NCBI GenBank assembly: GCA_019059635.1
Contig: JAGVRJ010000006.1
Location: 1,798,001 to 1,862,000, forward strand
Length of the DNA: 64,000 nt
Reading direction: 5' to 3'
From: Proales similis
Taxonomy: Eukaryota; Rotifera; Eurotatoria; Ploima; Proalidae
The first letter of the stretch is position 1. Each line of letters begins with the position of its first letter. The position numbers and the translations under genes were made by a program. Shown here one piece after another: positions 21,401 to 32,717 of the stretch. The notes under the pieces are model-generated. The model had not been told where the DNA came from. It made no database searches and worked only from the letters and a program-made list of their open reading frames with translations.

Positions 21401-23123
21401 TTAATAGAAACGAAAGTTGTTGGCAGTTGGCTTTAGGACGCTGATGAACGGGTCAATCGTTCCATTGTTACGATTGCAGGAGACTCGGAGAAGATCACAC
21501 AGAAGCGGGTAGACGTCAACGTTGTTTAGGGTCTCAATTCGCTTGCCAGCTCTAAAGTCCGGTCCTCTGGCTATGAGATAAGAACGAATTTCTTGATGGT
21601 ATGAATTTCGAATATCACAAATTTAGAGGTTTTACCCAAGAAAATGCTCTGCATCGAAGTGAGCTCATTGTCGAAGCCGTGATTTCCTTCCAGAAAGTTG
21701 CCACCGGTCGATGTTCTCAGAACGTAGCTCTCCTTGCAGACGACAATGATGGGTCCTATAAAAATGGGACTCGTGATTTGATTCTAACAAGCTGAAGGCA
21801 CTGTTGCACTCACCAATGCGGGCGGTGTTGTTGAGATGGTATCGGGCCGGAAGTTCTTCTCGATAGTAAACATCGACCTCATTCACTTTCTTAAATGCTT
21901 GGTAGATTGTCTCTTTCTACAAGAAGGGTTAAGAATCATTGCAATTTTGATCTGCGAATCTGGGATTACATCTGCAGAATTGACCGGGTAGATACTGGAT
22001 ACGATTCCGTAGATGGTCTTTGAAGAGTCGATCAGCTGTGTGTTCACAATATTACCGACCACCAGAGTTGTCGACATTTGGGCCATTCCTAGAGCACGGT
22101 TTATTGAAGCAACTTTGAAAATTGACGCTAATTTCAAGCAAACCAACCATGATCGCTCACAATAATCACGTTCACTTTCTCATCTAAATTGTTCTCCTCG
22201 AGTTTGTCCATCAAATAGCCAATTACACCGTCCAGCTCTTCGATCTATTGGAGACAAAAAGCCTGCTTAAGTTGGTGAATTTGAGCTTAAGCCGCTTTAT
22301 TCACCTTGTCCATGTATTCTTTGCTGTCTGGGCCTTTCTCGTGGCCTAAACAAAAGCCGTTGTTTGTGTTGTGACTGAATCGGGCCGCATCGAAACTCAC
22401 CAATGCTGTCCGGCTCGTTAAAGTAAAGAGTGCCGAAATCGACCTCTAGTTTCTGAAACCAGTTGACTATTTTTTCGACTCGTTGTCGAAACTGATAGTT
22501 GCCATCGTAGGCAAGGAAAACGTCAGGGTTTCTCGTCCACACCTCACTTCCAACCCAGAAAAATGAACCTGTTTTAAGGCCCTTTTCGAGTCAATAGTCT
22601 AAATTTGGCCACATTGAGAGGTCGGTTCGTGGCTTACTTGTTTACGAGCGCTGATCCAGATTGGCTCAGCCTTGTCCCACCACTTAGTATCAAACTTGCC
22701 GTCATTTTGTCCGAGGAAGTTCATCTTCTCATCGAGCTCCTCGTCATACACAGTGTTGCCAGTGATTCCGTGGCTCTACAATGCCCGAGAAGTGGCAATT
22801 AGGATACAGCAGCACTTGGAACGAGCCTTGACTTTGGTCTAGCTCACCTCCATGTAGAGGCCAGTGACCAGAGTGTAGTGATTCGGAAATGTAAGCGACG
22901 GGAACGAAGGCTTCATTCTTTCTGCCTTGACGCCAGCGTCGACAAATTTTCGCTGAAAAGTCGATTGCGGATTGTTTTTTAGGAACAGGTCGAGTTTGTC
23001 GGCGCGGAAACCGTCGAGTGAAATCAACAGAGTTGGGTTCCTGCTTATCTTAGCTGGAGCTGAATTGGTCCATTGTGCAATGACCAGTAGGGCCAGGACT
23101 GTTGCTGCCAGCTTAACGATCAT
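21401..23123 (-). CDS. ENPP-C: active-type ecto-nucleotide pyrophosphatase/phosphodiesterase
   Basis: Nine exons (23123-22848, 22775-22638, 22581-22401, 22345-22305, 22244-22148, 22088-21970, 21916-21814, 21755-21636, 21570-21401) give 414 aa, the same length as ENPP-A. After a signal peptide the catalytic set is complete: SLDGFRAD, PSLTFPNH (Thr nucleophile), NEPDSIGHEKGP, VSDHGMAQ and NHGFDN. The end, FRFY, has no hydrophobic anchor, so the protein is probably secreted. Compared with ENPP-A the intron positions are largely shared, with extra introns here at the GH and SDHG motifs. Substrate unknown; extracellular nucleotide or choline-phosphodiester hydrolysis is the family expectation. Confidence 0.9.
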
Positions 23124-23758
23124 TTTCTACTTGATCCAAATTGGTCAAAAGATGAAAACAAAAAGTAACCGAAAGTAGAAAATGAGTAATTAACAGAGGA
23201 AAAGTAATTTAACGAGCATGCGGCAAGAATTTATATCGTGTCGTCGCTTGTTAAAATTGGTGAGCTATTTTTCAATTCTCTCTCATTCGTTCCCAATTTC
23301 TCTGTTCGCTTTATCAGAAGGAAAAAGAAGTGTGCGAAACGTATAGAAAGAGAGCGCGTTCAAGATAAGAAAAGGGTTGCGCCGTCGCTCGGTCGGCCCA
23401 GAAAGTGAGTAGGATGAGAAAGTTGTCACCTCATCATGCGGCTAACATGTTTTGTTCATTTTCCCTCTTTGTTCGATCACCGGCGGGCCGATATCGAGAG
23501 ACAATGACTTGCAAAACCTTCGCACATTTAATCAAAGCCCGAAGAAAAGCAACGCGTTTCGCGTCTGTTTGAAGTTATTGTATTGACACAATGCGAAGAG
23601 ATTAGATATTAAAATTCAATTCGAAATTCACACAGACAAGCAGAAGAAAAAAACGCTCTAATCAAAATCTGAGAGACTCTATCTCTTTGTCTCAATATTT
23701 GCCTGCTCAATTTAGTGGCTCAAATTCAATATTAACATATTTGCTCACAATGAGTGGC
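23124..23758. other. Intergenic, ENPP-C promoter region
   Basis: About 635 bases upstream of ENPP-C and downstream of the RWD-like gene. TTATC at 23311-23315 (TGATAA on the coding strand) and AGATAAG at 23363-23369 are GATA-factor-like sites. No gene recognised. Confidence 0.45.
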
Positions 23759-24261
23759 TCAGTTAATCATGTTTTGGTTAAACATGGCCTCGAATTGCCC
23801 AATCCATTCAGACAACGAGCTCATGTTTTGTTCAATCTGAATAAAAGCCCGTTAAGTCTTGAGTAAAATTCTGTTTTTTTTTGTTCTTAGATTACCTTGA
23901 ATGATTTAACTACATTGTCCTCGAGGCCAGTGACTGAGATGAGTTTGATGCGGGAAGTGCCACTCAGTGGGTAGTACTTGGGCATGAGAATGGTGGCCAT
24001 CTTCGACGCTTTCGAGTTGATCAAAATGTTCACCAGTGGCGAGCCCTTAATCCAATCGACCGCGTATCTGGCCCAATGAAAGGTCAAAGTGTTTGAATTG
24101 GTGCGTTTCAGTGAGGCAACTTACTGCTTCATGGCTTCTTCGATTTCTTGTTTGGTTCTCACGATGCATATGAGCTCAATGTAGTTTTCGTAGATTATTT
24201 GAAAGTCGCTCAGATTTCTAACAATTAAGTTTTTGCTCGCCAAGCTGTCATCGGCATTCAT
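23759..24261 (-). CDS. Small RWD-like protein, function unknown
   Basis: Exons 24261-24125, 24067-23896 and 23836-23759 join to 128 aa. The middle contains MPKYYPLSGTSRIKLISVTG, which resembles the YPxxxP turn and following strand of RWD domains, preceded by an amphipathic helical stretch. RWD folds occur in kinetochore and ubiquitin-pathway proteins, but I cannot name the family. The Met lies only 34 bp downstream of the stop of the coiled-coil gene at 24296-25270 on the same strand. The two could be translated from one transcript, or be one gene whose joining exon I have missed. Confidence 0.55.
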
Positions 24262-24295
24262 TCTGCCTGTCGCGCGCCGCTTCTACTCAATCGAT

Positions 24296-25270
24296 TTAAT
24301 AGTTCATGAAGCCAAACACTTGGAAAAGCAAAACCTTGAATAGCGAGTTGTAATAGTCGATGAGCTCAGAGCTCAACTGCTCAAGCCGGCTCTTCACTTT
24401 GTCAGGATAAAAGTCCAAATAGGTCTCGCGGTCGAGACACTCGTCGGGCAGATTCATGAATATTATATCAAATTGAGTCGTTTCGCTTGATTTTTCCCGT
24501 CTCTCCTGTGCTCTCACGCCTGTCAGTATTTCGATAATCGCGTACTTCTTTAGCAGAGCGGCCTCTTGCGAACTGATCTTCTCTGCATAGTTTCGAACCG
24601 ACGATATCAGCGCACTCTGAACCTGATCGACTTGGGCCAAAAGAGCCGAGTCGTTTTTCAGAATGTTCATTTGCTCTTCGTGGGTCTGAATTCGCAGAGT
24701 ATGTTCGTAGAACTGAAGCTCGTTTTGATTGATTTTCTCCAGCGTTTGAAGTTTTTTCTGCGCCTCTTCTAGCTCGTTCTCGGCCTCCTGGATTTTCTTC
24801 TCGACCCGTTCTCTCTCTTCGGTCAACACTTGAATCATGTTGGCGCTCAATTCGCACTTTTCCAATGCTGCTCAAAGGCTAGCTTTTATGAGTCAAGAGA
24901 AAATCGAATTATCAGATTGTTACCTTGATTGTAGGCCGTGTACTCAGTTTGAATCGCATCATTCTCGTCGTTTAGGGTCTTCAACAAAGCCTTTATCTCA
25001 CCTTTCCAGTCGTGATTGGGAAATGAAAAGACCACTGGATAAAAAATTGAAACTTTTACCAACCATCATTCAGCTCAGCTCTGTCATCTGCTTGCGTCTG
25101 ATCTGATCGATTGAGGAAGCCAGTTATCACTGAAACTTTTTCCATGCATGACCTTTGTCCGACCTAAGCAATGAAGATGCCGACTTATCAGTCAGAACGG
25201 TTCAAGATCGAATTTATACCCTCAGCGAGTAAATGTCGCTCAACAGACTATCGGTATTAAAAAGTGCCAT
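24296..25270 (-). CDS. Coiled-coil protein, possibly kinetochore Spc24/Spc25-like
   Basis: Exons 25270-25220, 25163-25064, 25001-24924 and 24867-24296 join to 266 aa. A long charged coiled coil runs over about residues 60-190 (TEERERVEKKIQEAENELEE and onwards), followed by a small globular end with FDIIFMNLPDE. Architecture and size fit NDC80-complex subunits Spc24/Spc25, which have a coiled coil followed by an RWD head, but no diagnostic motif is present, so this is a weak guess. It sits between ENPP-C and ENPP-D, 123 bp downstream of the ENPP-D stop, and 34 bp upstream of the RWD-like gene. Any coiled-coil structural protein remains possible. Confidence 0.6.
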
Positions 25271-25393
25271 TTCCGCGTATTGTCTATTTAGGAGAGTTCA
25301 AGTACGACAGTGGTCTTCTGTTTTGTTTAATTGCTTTATTACGTTCGAAGAGTTTAAGTCTAAGTGAACTGCAGAGATTTGATTGCAAAAGCG

Positions 25394-27021
25394 TTACAGT
25401 GCAATCATTGTAGTCTTAATCGTCACCAACAGAGCCAAGAGTTGAAGAACGAAATTAAAGCTCATTTTAAACGATGAGTTCAAAGGTCTGACTTCGTCCG
25501 TGGTGGTTGGGGATGTTTCTGGACGCTGACTCGATTTGGTTGAAGTTGCAGGGATAGTTGTAGAGGAAGTGGAGGATGTGGAAGTAGACGATGAGCTAGA
25601 ACTAGAAGATGAAGGAAGAGACGATGAACGAGTCGAAGACTTGGTGGTCGGGGTCGAAGGAGTCGAAGACTTGGTGGTCGGGGTTGAAGGAGTCGACGAA
25701 CTGGAGCTCGAAGTTGAAGGAGTAGAAGATGAACTGCTTGAGGTTGCAGGAGATGGGGTGGAAAAGGCCTCCAGGATAGGTTCAAATATTCTCAGAGAGC
25801 CGTCCGCTTGGGAGCATTGCATCTTAGTCAAGTAGCATAACAATGGGTAAATGTCGACAGAGCTGGGAGCTCCAATAGTTTGCTTCTTTTTGAATGAAGG
25901 ACCTCTCGCTAAAAATCGCCATTAACAATTAAACCAAACAAACAAAGAAAATAAACGAATTTACCCAAAAAGATGCCTTGCATTGACCTGAGCTCGTTGT
26001 CGTAGCCGTTGAGACCTCCAAAGGTCTTGTCACGTCTGTCGAGCAGGTAACCCTCGGCAGCGATAGCGACGATCGGCGCAATGTTCTTGTCTGTCCTGTA
26101 TGCGAATCGCTCGGGCATCTCTTCTTTCAGGTACACGGACAGGTTCGGAATGGCCCGCAGCTTGTCTAGCAGCTCTTGTTTCTTGGACTCTGTCGACGGG
26201 TAAATGTGCGAGACGGTGTCGTAGCCGGTCTTGCCAAAATTGATCAGTTTCTCGCTCAGGTGTTGGGAAAAGCTAATTGTGCCTTTGAAGGGGGCCACGC
26301 CAGCGCCACTCACGAGGAGTAGGTTCACTGAGTTGAGAAGACCTCGAGCCTCGAGCTGTCGAAGGAAGTAGCCGATGAGGGCGTCGATGTCTTCAATCGA
26401 TCGTCGGTACTGTTCTGACTGGGGGCCGTATTTCTGTGCGACGAGAAAAGGCTCGTTGAGGAAGAGCAGCGCGAGATCCAGGTCGAACTTGTCGAGCCAG
26501 TTGACCAGCTCGTCGACTCGCTCGCGACTCGTGTAGCTGCCCTCGTAGTTGAGGAATACGTCTGGCTCCTTGGTGTAGACCTCAGAGCCGGGCCAGAACG
26601 AGGCTGCAGTCTTGAGGCCGGCTCGGTTGGCCGCCGACCAGATCGGGTCAGTTCGGTTCCAGAAACTCGGCTGCTTCTGGTATCGGTCTGGGCCACTGAG
26701 AACCAGGCGGTTGTTGTCGTTGTCCCAGTACTTGTCAGCGACGATGCCGCTGTTCTCAGGTCGAAGGCCAGTGACCATCGAAACGTGTGTGGGCATGGTG
26801 AGCGCCGGGAAGACGGGCTTGAGCTCGGCTGCTTTCACTCCGACGTCGACAAACTCGCGGCGCAGGAACGAGTTGGCTCGATCGCCCAGGAACTTGGTGA
26901 GCTCATCGGCGCCGAGGCCTTCGATTGAAATCAAAATTGTTCTCTCTTTGATGACATGTTTTGGTGTCGCACTCAATCCAGACCAGCTCAAGGCCACGAT
27001 CATCAACCAAACTAATTTCAT
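25394..27021 (-). CDS. ENPP-D: ENPP pseudoenzyme with mucin-like stalk and GPI-type tail
   Basis: Exons 27021-25965 and 25908-25394 encode 523 aa. The signal peptide differs from that of ENPP-B, but the core (25965 to about 26934) matches ENPP-B with only six base differences that I can count. The same metal ligands are lost (EGLGAD, EPFLVAQ, SGAGV, NGYDN). Exon 2 begins with the usual RGPSFK...DIYPLLCYL end of the ENPP fold, then adds about 100 residues that are almost all Ser, Thr and Pro, including two copies of TPSTPTTKSS, and ends in a hydrophobic segment (LQLLALLVTIKTTMIAL). This predicts an O-glycosylated stalk with a GPI anchor. Function is unknown; a surface binding protein is plausible. 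Confidence 0.87.
25631..25690. repeat. 30-bp tandem duplication in the ENPP-D stalk
   Basis: Two adjacent 30-bp units (25631-25660, 25661-25690) differ at one base and encode the repeated Ser/Thr/Pro decapeptide in the stalk. Such in-frame repeats let a mucin-like linker change length. Confidence 0.85.
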
Positions 27022-27339
27022 TCTTTGTAATTTGCTTTATTTCCACCAAAATTTATGCCTTTATTAACTGATTTCACTTTTGCTTTTCTCAAGCAATTTT
27101 CCCACCCGCTCGCTCAAACTAATCTTATTGAACCAATATTTGCTCATTCTCTTTGTCTGGCTTGTCGTAGACATTTAAAATTTGTTCTCTTTATCTTCCA
27201 GCAAATTGTTATCTTTCAAGTGTTACTCAACTTTGCACAAATATTCTACGCCATTCAAAAATATTTATTCGCATCACGATTCGATCAGGCGAGAATGGGA
27301 CCAACAAAAATCCCAGTCGACCTTCGTTCAAAAGCGCGT
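27022..27339. other. Intergenic, ENPP-D promoter / SFI1 3' region
   Basis: About 320 AT-rich bases. TTATCT appears near 27191 and 27209 (AGATAA on the coding strand of ENPP-D). No gene recognised. Confidence 0.4.
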
Positions 27340-30300
27340 CTAAATAAGCTTGTGCTTTTTCAACAAGGCACCAACAATCAGCTTCTCTTCCTTTAACATT
27401 TTGCTCAAGTCGGCGATTTCCTTTTCGACCTGCGCGATGATTAGACAAATTCAGACCAATCTTATTTTAACCTATTCAGCATCCTACTCACCTGCTCTCG
27501 TTCTTTGTAGATTGTGTCACTCATGCTGCTCTTGTTTATTTCATTTGATTTTATGCAGCTATCTAGCAGCTCTTTCTGGTCTCTTAATCGACTATTGCAA
27601 TTCGTTTCTAGCTCGCTTGACTCAATTTAATCACGCAAATGCATTTACCTGAGCCTTTCGCTCTGAATTGAAAGGATCTCGAGTTTTTTCTTCAACTCGA
27701 CAAGTTCCATTTTGTCCGAGCAGTCGTTTTGGCTGCCTGCCAAAGGCTCTTCTAGGCTTGTTCTAGGGCTTTTAACTTGCTGCACAATCTGGATCTCGTT
27801 CGCTGCATTTTGAGAGTTTGGCTCAAATGGCAATGGCAGAGGCAATTGATCGATTGGCTTGGCCACACTAGTGAACGCTGTCGGTGGAAGAAGAACTGGC
27901 TTTAGAGAATTTTGAGCTTGACTCGGTTCGGGCAGTGCCATTTGATCATAGTTCGGTCCAGTTTGAGATGTGTTTGATGCGTGATTGCTTTCAAAGGCTT
28001 CGATTGAAACTGATTCGTTTAGGAATGCCGGTTTCCTCGGACATGGTCGTATGCGGTGGACTTCTTTCGCATCTTGAAGCACCGGCTGAGCTTCCTGATG
28101 AGCAACTCGAACAGAGAGGCTCATTTTCGACAGGATCACTCTGCTTGCTGGCAACTCTCGCTCTGATTGGCCGCTGCCGCCATTTTTGATACATTTCAGC
28201 TTCCAGATCTCGAAATACTTTCTCTCCAGCTCGACGCGCATCAGCTCAAATCTTTGCCGCGTGTTGCGTAGATTCGCCTCACGACGCTGCTTCGAGTCCA
28301 TCGAGTAGGCAAGCATCTTTCGAGCGCACAGGCGCATTATCTCAATCTGACGCTGTTTGTCTGCCTCGGCGTAGAGTCTTTTCTTTTCCTTGTTGTGGCG
28401 ATGCCAGCCAAGCCAGGCGTGTAAAAACGAATGCTGCACATTGTAAGACCAAAACATGAGTGCCTGCAGATTCTTTTGCTTCATGCTCATTTCGTCCTGG
28501 AAGCGGCGAGTCCATTTGAAGAAATATTCGGTCTCCAAGCGAATTTTAAAGAAACAGTCCGCCTTTTGTTCGTCCAATTTCTCTCGTTTCTCAGCCTCTT
28601 TCGAACGAAGCCAAGCGGCCAAGAAGTTTTTCAACAACCGAGCTCGATCGTAAGCTTCTGCTTTGAGCTGGTTCATTTCGAATGCTCGAGTCTGGTCGCA
28701 TTTCAGCCGCCAAATTCTGAATAAATGATTGGCAACCAGTTTTCGCTTCACTTCCGCGAACCGATCGACCATTGCCTGCTGTTGTTCTCGTTTGGCCCTT
28801 CGGTAGATCGAATAAGAGCTCCACGCGTTCAGGACCCGGCGAATCAGATATTTGTAAAAGAAAACTTGTGCCAGTTGTTGGTTGAAGCGTTCAGCCTTGG
28901 CACACTTTACTTGCTCTTTCCAACGTTCAAACAGCTCTTGACGGCGTTCGGCCATCTTTTGCTCATGCATTTCGTTCACTGTTCGATTGAGCCTCTTCAA
29001 TTGAACACTTTCGTCTCGCCACATTTCAAACACGTTCGCCTTGAGGCGCAGGTTGCATCTGTGTCTCATGCTCTCGCACTCTTGATTGATGATTCGCCTT
29101 TGATTTATGAACTGGTTCCAGATTTAACAATCAGATTTTTGGGTTGAATTTGTTTGATTAAAAAATGCCAACCTGACGCCAGCTGTCATAGACTGGACGA
29201 CACGTGCGCTTTAAATTGTGCCTCTCTGCTTTGTTCTCATTGCTTCTCTGTGCGTTCTTTCTCTGCATCGCTTGGCTCCAGTTGAACATCGTACGTCGCA
29301 ATAGACTCAATTTGTACAATTCGATTGCTTTGGTCTGGCGATCAAATTTTACCATTTAAAGGCAAACATTCTCTCTTTGAATGCAGCAAGTAGCTCACCT
29401 CGTCCGATTCTGATTTAAATTTGCCTTCAAGTCTTCGCAGCCATTTGAGATAGGTGAAATGTTTGAGTTGAGATTCATGATGAAGAATGGCCTGTTTATG
29501 ATTGCCAATTCAAACGCGAACGATTAACTTGTGAAATCGAAACGAGTACGAACCATTCGATTGTTCATTTGAAATTCAATCAAAGCTTCGTATCTTCGCT
29601 GCCACAATGAGAACACGTTCCGGTGCACTGTTTCACTTTAAAATTCGCCGTTTCAAATCGATGAGATTATTTGGATTTGAAAGCGCCGATAGAGCAGTGA
29701 AATGGACACTAGCAATTACCGTTCGAATTTGGCCGCAATTTCATAGTTCTGTCGTCTGTGTTTATTGACGACAACAAACTGCAGCCAGGCATGAACAAAG
29801 CGTCGTCTTAATCGTTGGCCTAGATGCCTATCTGCCTTTTCATAGCTGGCCTTGTAAATGAATCGAGTTATGGTCAGTAAGATGAGAGAGAGAACAAATA
29901 AGAAACGAACTTGAAGTTGGCGCTGTTGATTGACAAACTGAGTCCAGAGTGCAAACGAGTGTCGCTGTAAATTGCTCTCAAAATGCTTTCGAGCAGCGAA
30001 TACCAAATGAAGCGACTTTATCTCTTCTTTCTCATCAAGTCGCTGCTGCCACTTGTGGAACACTCGTCTTTTAATACGCGTCCAATCAAGCCGCTCTGCA
30101 TGAGCCACCTCCTCGCGCTTCGAATCCACGCCCCTCTTGTGCTGCTTGAGAAGCGTCATTAATTTGGAAGCAAGCTTTCGGGTGTAGAATTTCTCTGCCG
30201 AAATTTCCTTTTCCTTTTGTTTTATTCTGGCCTTGAGCTCTAGTGCGAAAACTGGCATGAATGGCAAGAAAGCATCGAATTCGAACTGAAATTTCACCTT

Positions 30301-31731
30301 CATTCCAGGCCGAGAACGCCGTCCGAACGAGCCACATCTTTCGGAACGCGACCAATTTGACATCGAGCGCTTGCTGTGCTCTTTTCTCTTCGTACTTGCG
30401 CGTCCAGATTGTGTACATTCGATAGACAAGTTGCGACTCGAAGTATTCGCGTAGTTTGACTCTTTGCGTGTTCTTTTTGCGTCTGTACAACGCGTACATC
30501 CGCATCGACCGCCAGCATTTCATCATCATTCTGTTGTGGAAATGTCGCGCCGCGAGTCGATACTTGCGTCGTTCGTCTTTTTCGTTCTCGAATTTTGAAC
30601 GCCACTTGTCAAAGAAATAGTCCAAGCGAATGAATCGGTACTGCTCGAATGCGATCGCCAACTGCTTTTTGACTTGACGCTCCTTGTCAAGTGAGCTCAG
30701 CCATTGTGCGAACCACTCTCTTTAATCGTGAGCAACAATTAAAAGAAGAAGAGACTCGAAAAAAAAAAGACCGAAATGAAGTTACTTTTTAACTTGAAGC
30801 AGAATCTGCTGCCTAACAGACTCCAGCTTGAGCCTTTGTCTGGCCAAATCGACGTGAGCAGCTCTCCATCCGCTGAATGCTTTCAGCATTAAATTACGCT
30901 CGTCTTTTAGATTTGCTTTTAATTAGGAGACACATGCAGATTTTAAATATGTTTAATTACATCGAGCATCGACTCGTTTGATTAGGACACATTCGGCTTG
31001 GCTCCGTGCTGAGAATTCACGCCACTGCTCCCACAGCTTGTTCAGCAGGACATATCTATTTTGATGAGATAAATGTTGATTCAGAGGTCATCAGTGCACG
31101 TTTTAATGAGGTCGGGTGTGTACCGGTAATGACAATCCGCTTTGACGTTTAAGCGCCACTCATTCCGTTCGAAGCGAACGTCAGAACGCCATTTGTGCAA
31201 GCAGTTCCTCTTCGTCTTCTTTTCGTAGCTTTTTCTTGACGAAAAAAAAAGCACAATTGTTGTTTTTCCGCGCGATTTTCATCGATTCACTTTCACTTAC
31301 ATAATTTGGGAGGGCAAAGGTTTGCTGGTGTTTGCCTGAGCATAAAAATAAATCCGCAGCCATTTGTATGCAAACTTGCGCTCTAAAATTCGACTCCTCA
31401 GTCGATCGATTTCGTTCGCCTCTCTTTGTTTGCGCTCGTTTTCAGCCGCTCTCCTCTGCTGCGGAGTGAGGCGAGCGATTCGAGTGTAACGAACACGCGC
31501 CTCAGATTTCACCGACACTTGGCCGCTCTTCTCTTTCTTATCGTCATGATTTGATTTGGAGCCCAAAGGTGCAGCGGCAATTCTACACGATTTGACAGTA
31601 TAAGTCGAGTGCATCAGGGTGGCGCCAGTAGCCTTGACATGTAGACTCGAATGATCCGAGACGGGCTTTGCACTCACTGCGGCTGTCTTCGGAGCCTTTG
31701 ACTGGCCACCCTGGTCACTTTGGCTGTTCAT
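27340..31731 (-). CDS. SFI1: SFI1-like centrin-binding repeat protein
   Basis: Thirteen exons (31731-31301, 31234-31124, 31055-30961, 30903-30786, 30719-30298, 30239-29911, 29850-29720, 29635-29554, 29491-29399, 29334-29173, 29111-27649, 27615-27492, 27429-27340) join in phase to 1,216 aa. Residues about 130-900 are a chain of basic helices with a Trp every 25-40 residues (for example LNKLWEQWREF, LDYFFDKWRSKF, RRFVHAWLQF, FLHAWLGWHRH), the pattern of Sfi1 repeats, each of which binds one centrin. A Ser/Pro-rich segment and a C-terminal coiled coil follow. SFI1 forms centrin filaments at centrosomes and basal bodies. Trp-repeat ciliary proteins such as CCDC191 are alternatives. Confidence 0.75.
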
Positions 31732-32717
31732 TTGACAGTTCGAGCTGTCTGCTCGTTGTTGTCTGGACCGTCGTCAGATTCGCTCGACAACTAGCTAGTT
31801 GGTCTGTTTCACTGTCTTAATGTCGAGTGCAAACAATTCTTCATTTGATCTCTGCACACACACACGTACGCTCGTTGTCGGCTGCAGAGAAGCGATTTAA
31901 AGCATGTGCATTTCATTCATGGCCGGAGAGCAACGGTCATTCTGAAACTGGACTAGATTTTCATGTGGTTGCCATTGGTGACCAAAAATCTGCGACACAG
32001 CGGCGATGATGATAGCCGTGAGTGAGAAACGCGTATTTACAACACGCGCACTTGTGTTTGCTTATGTTAAACAGCCAAGCCCCGTTCAACGATTCAAGTT
32101 CGATCATCAACCCAAAATTGCAGAGACACTTTTCCATTTCTATTTTCTTATTTCTATTTTCTTTTCTCGCGAGCATGGCTTCCAATTCAATTTGAAGTCA
32201 GTTCGACAAAGTTCGACTGCTCGGTCAAGAACTAAGGCAAGTTTAGGGCGAACGATGCACTGATATATGCTCAGCTTGTCAAAGCGCCCGGGGACAGATA
32301 GAAAGAAGAGTCGAGACTACAGCAATTAGACACCGAAGAAGCCGGTTGCCTCAATCTGGCTGTCTCGTCATTCAAAGAGCGAGCTTAATCGTCTCGTGTT
32401 CTCATTTAACTCGCGTGCAGCCCCAAGTCATTGCGTGCACGAGCAGATGAGTTTCTCTAATTAGCCGCGATTGTACAACAATCGGCGCTACTTTTCCAAA
32501 TTCCTCGCTTCGTTTAGTCCAAATCAACTTTGAAGGCATGAGACCTCAATTTCATTGACATGTATTTACGCTTAAATTAAATATGCAATTACCCTATGGC
32601 CATTAAACAGCTTGTCATAGAAGAGCATTTAAAAAAAAATTAACGCTGAGAAAACGAGGGAAATTTTCAAACTAGTGATTGCCTGGCAGGGCTAATTAGA
32701 GCTGAGACGAGTTGAAA
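31732..32717. other. Intergenic between divergent SFI1 and the small gene at 32718
   Basis: About 1 kb with a short CA run (31857-31864) and no recognisable gene. It should contain the SFI1 promoter. Confidence 0.4.

Noticed and set aside
24262-24295. Joining the coiled-coil and RWD-like frames into one gene
   Set aside because: The two GT donors near 24310-24330 are phase 0, whereas the available acceptors before 24261 would need phase 1 or hit stops; kept as two genes, with the caveat stated.
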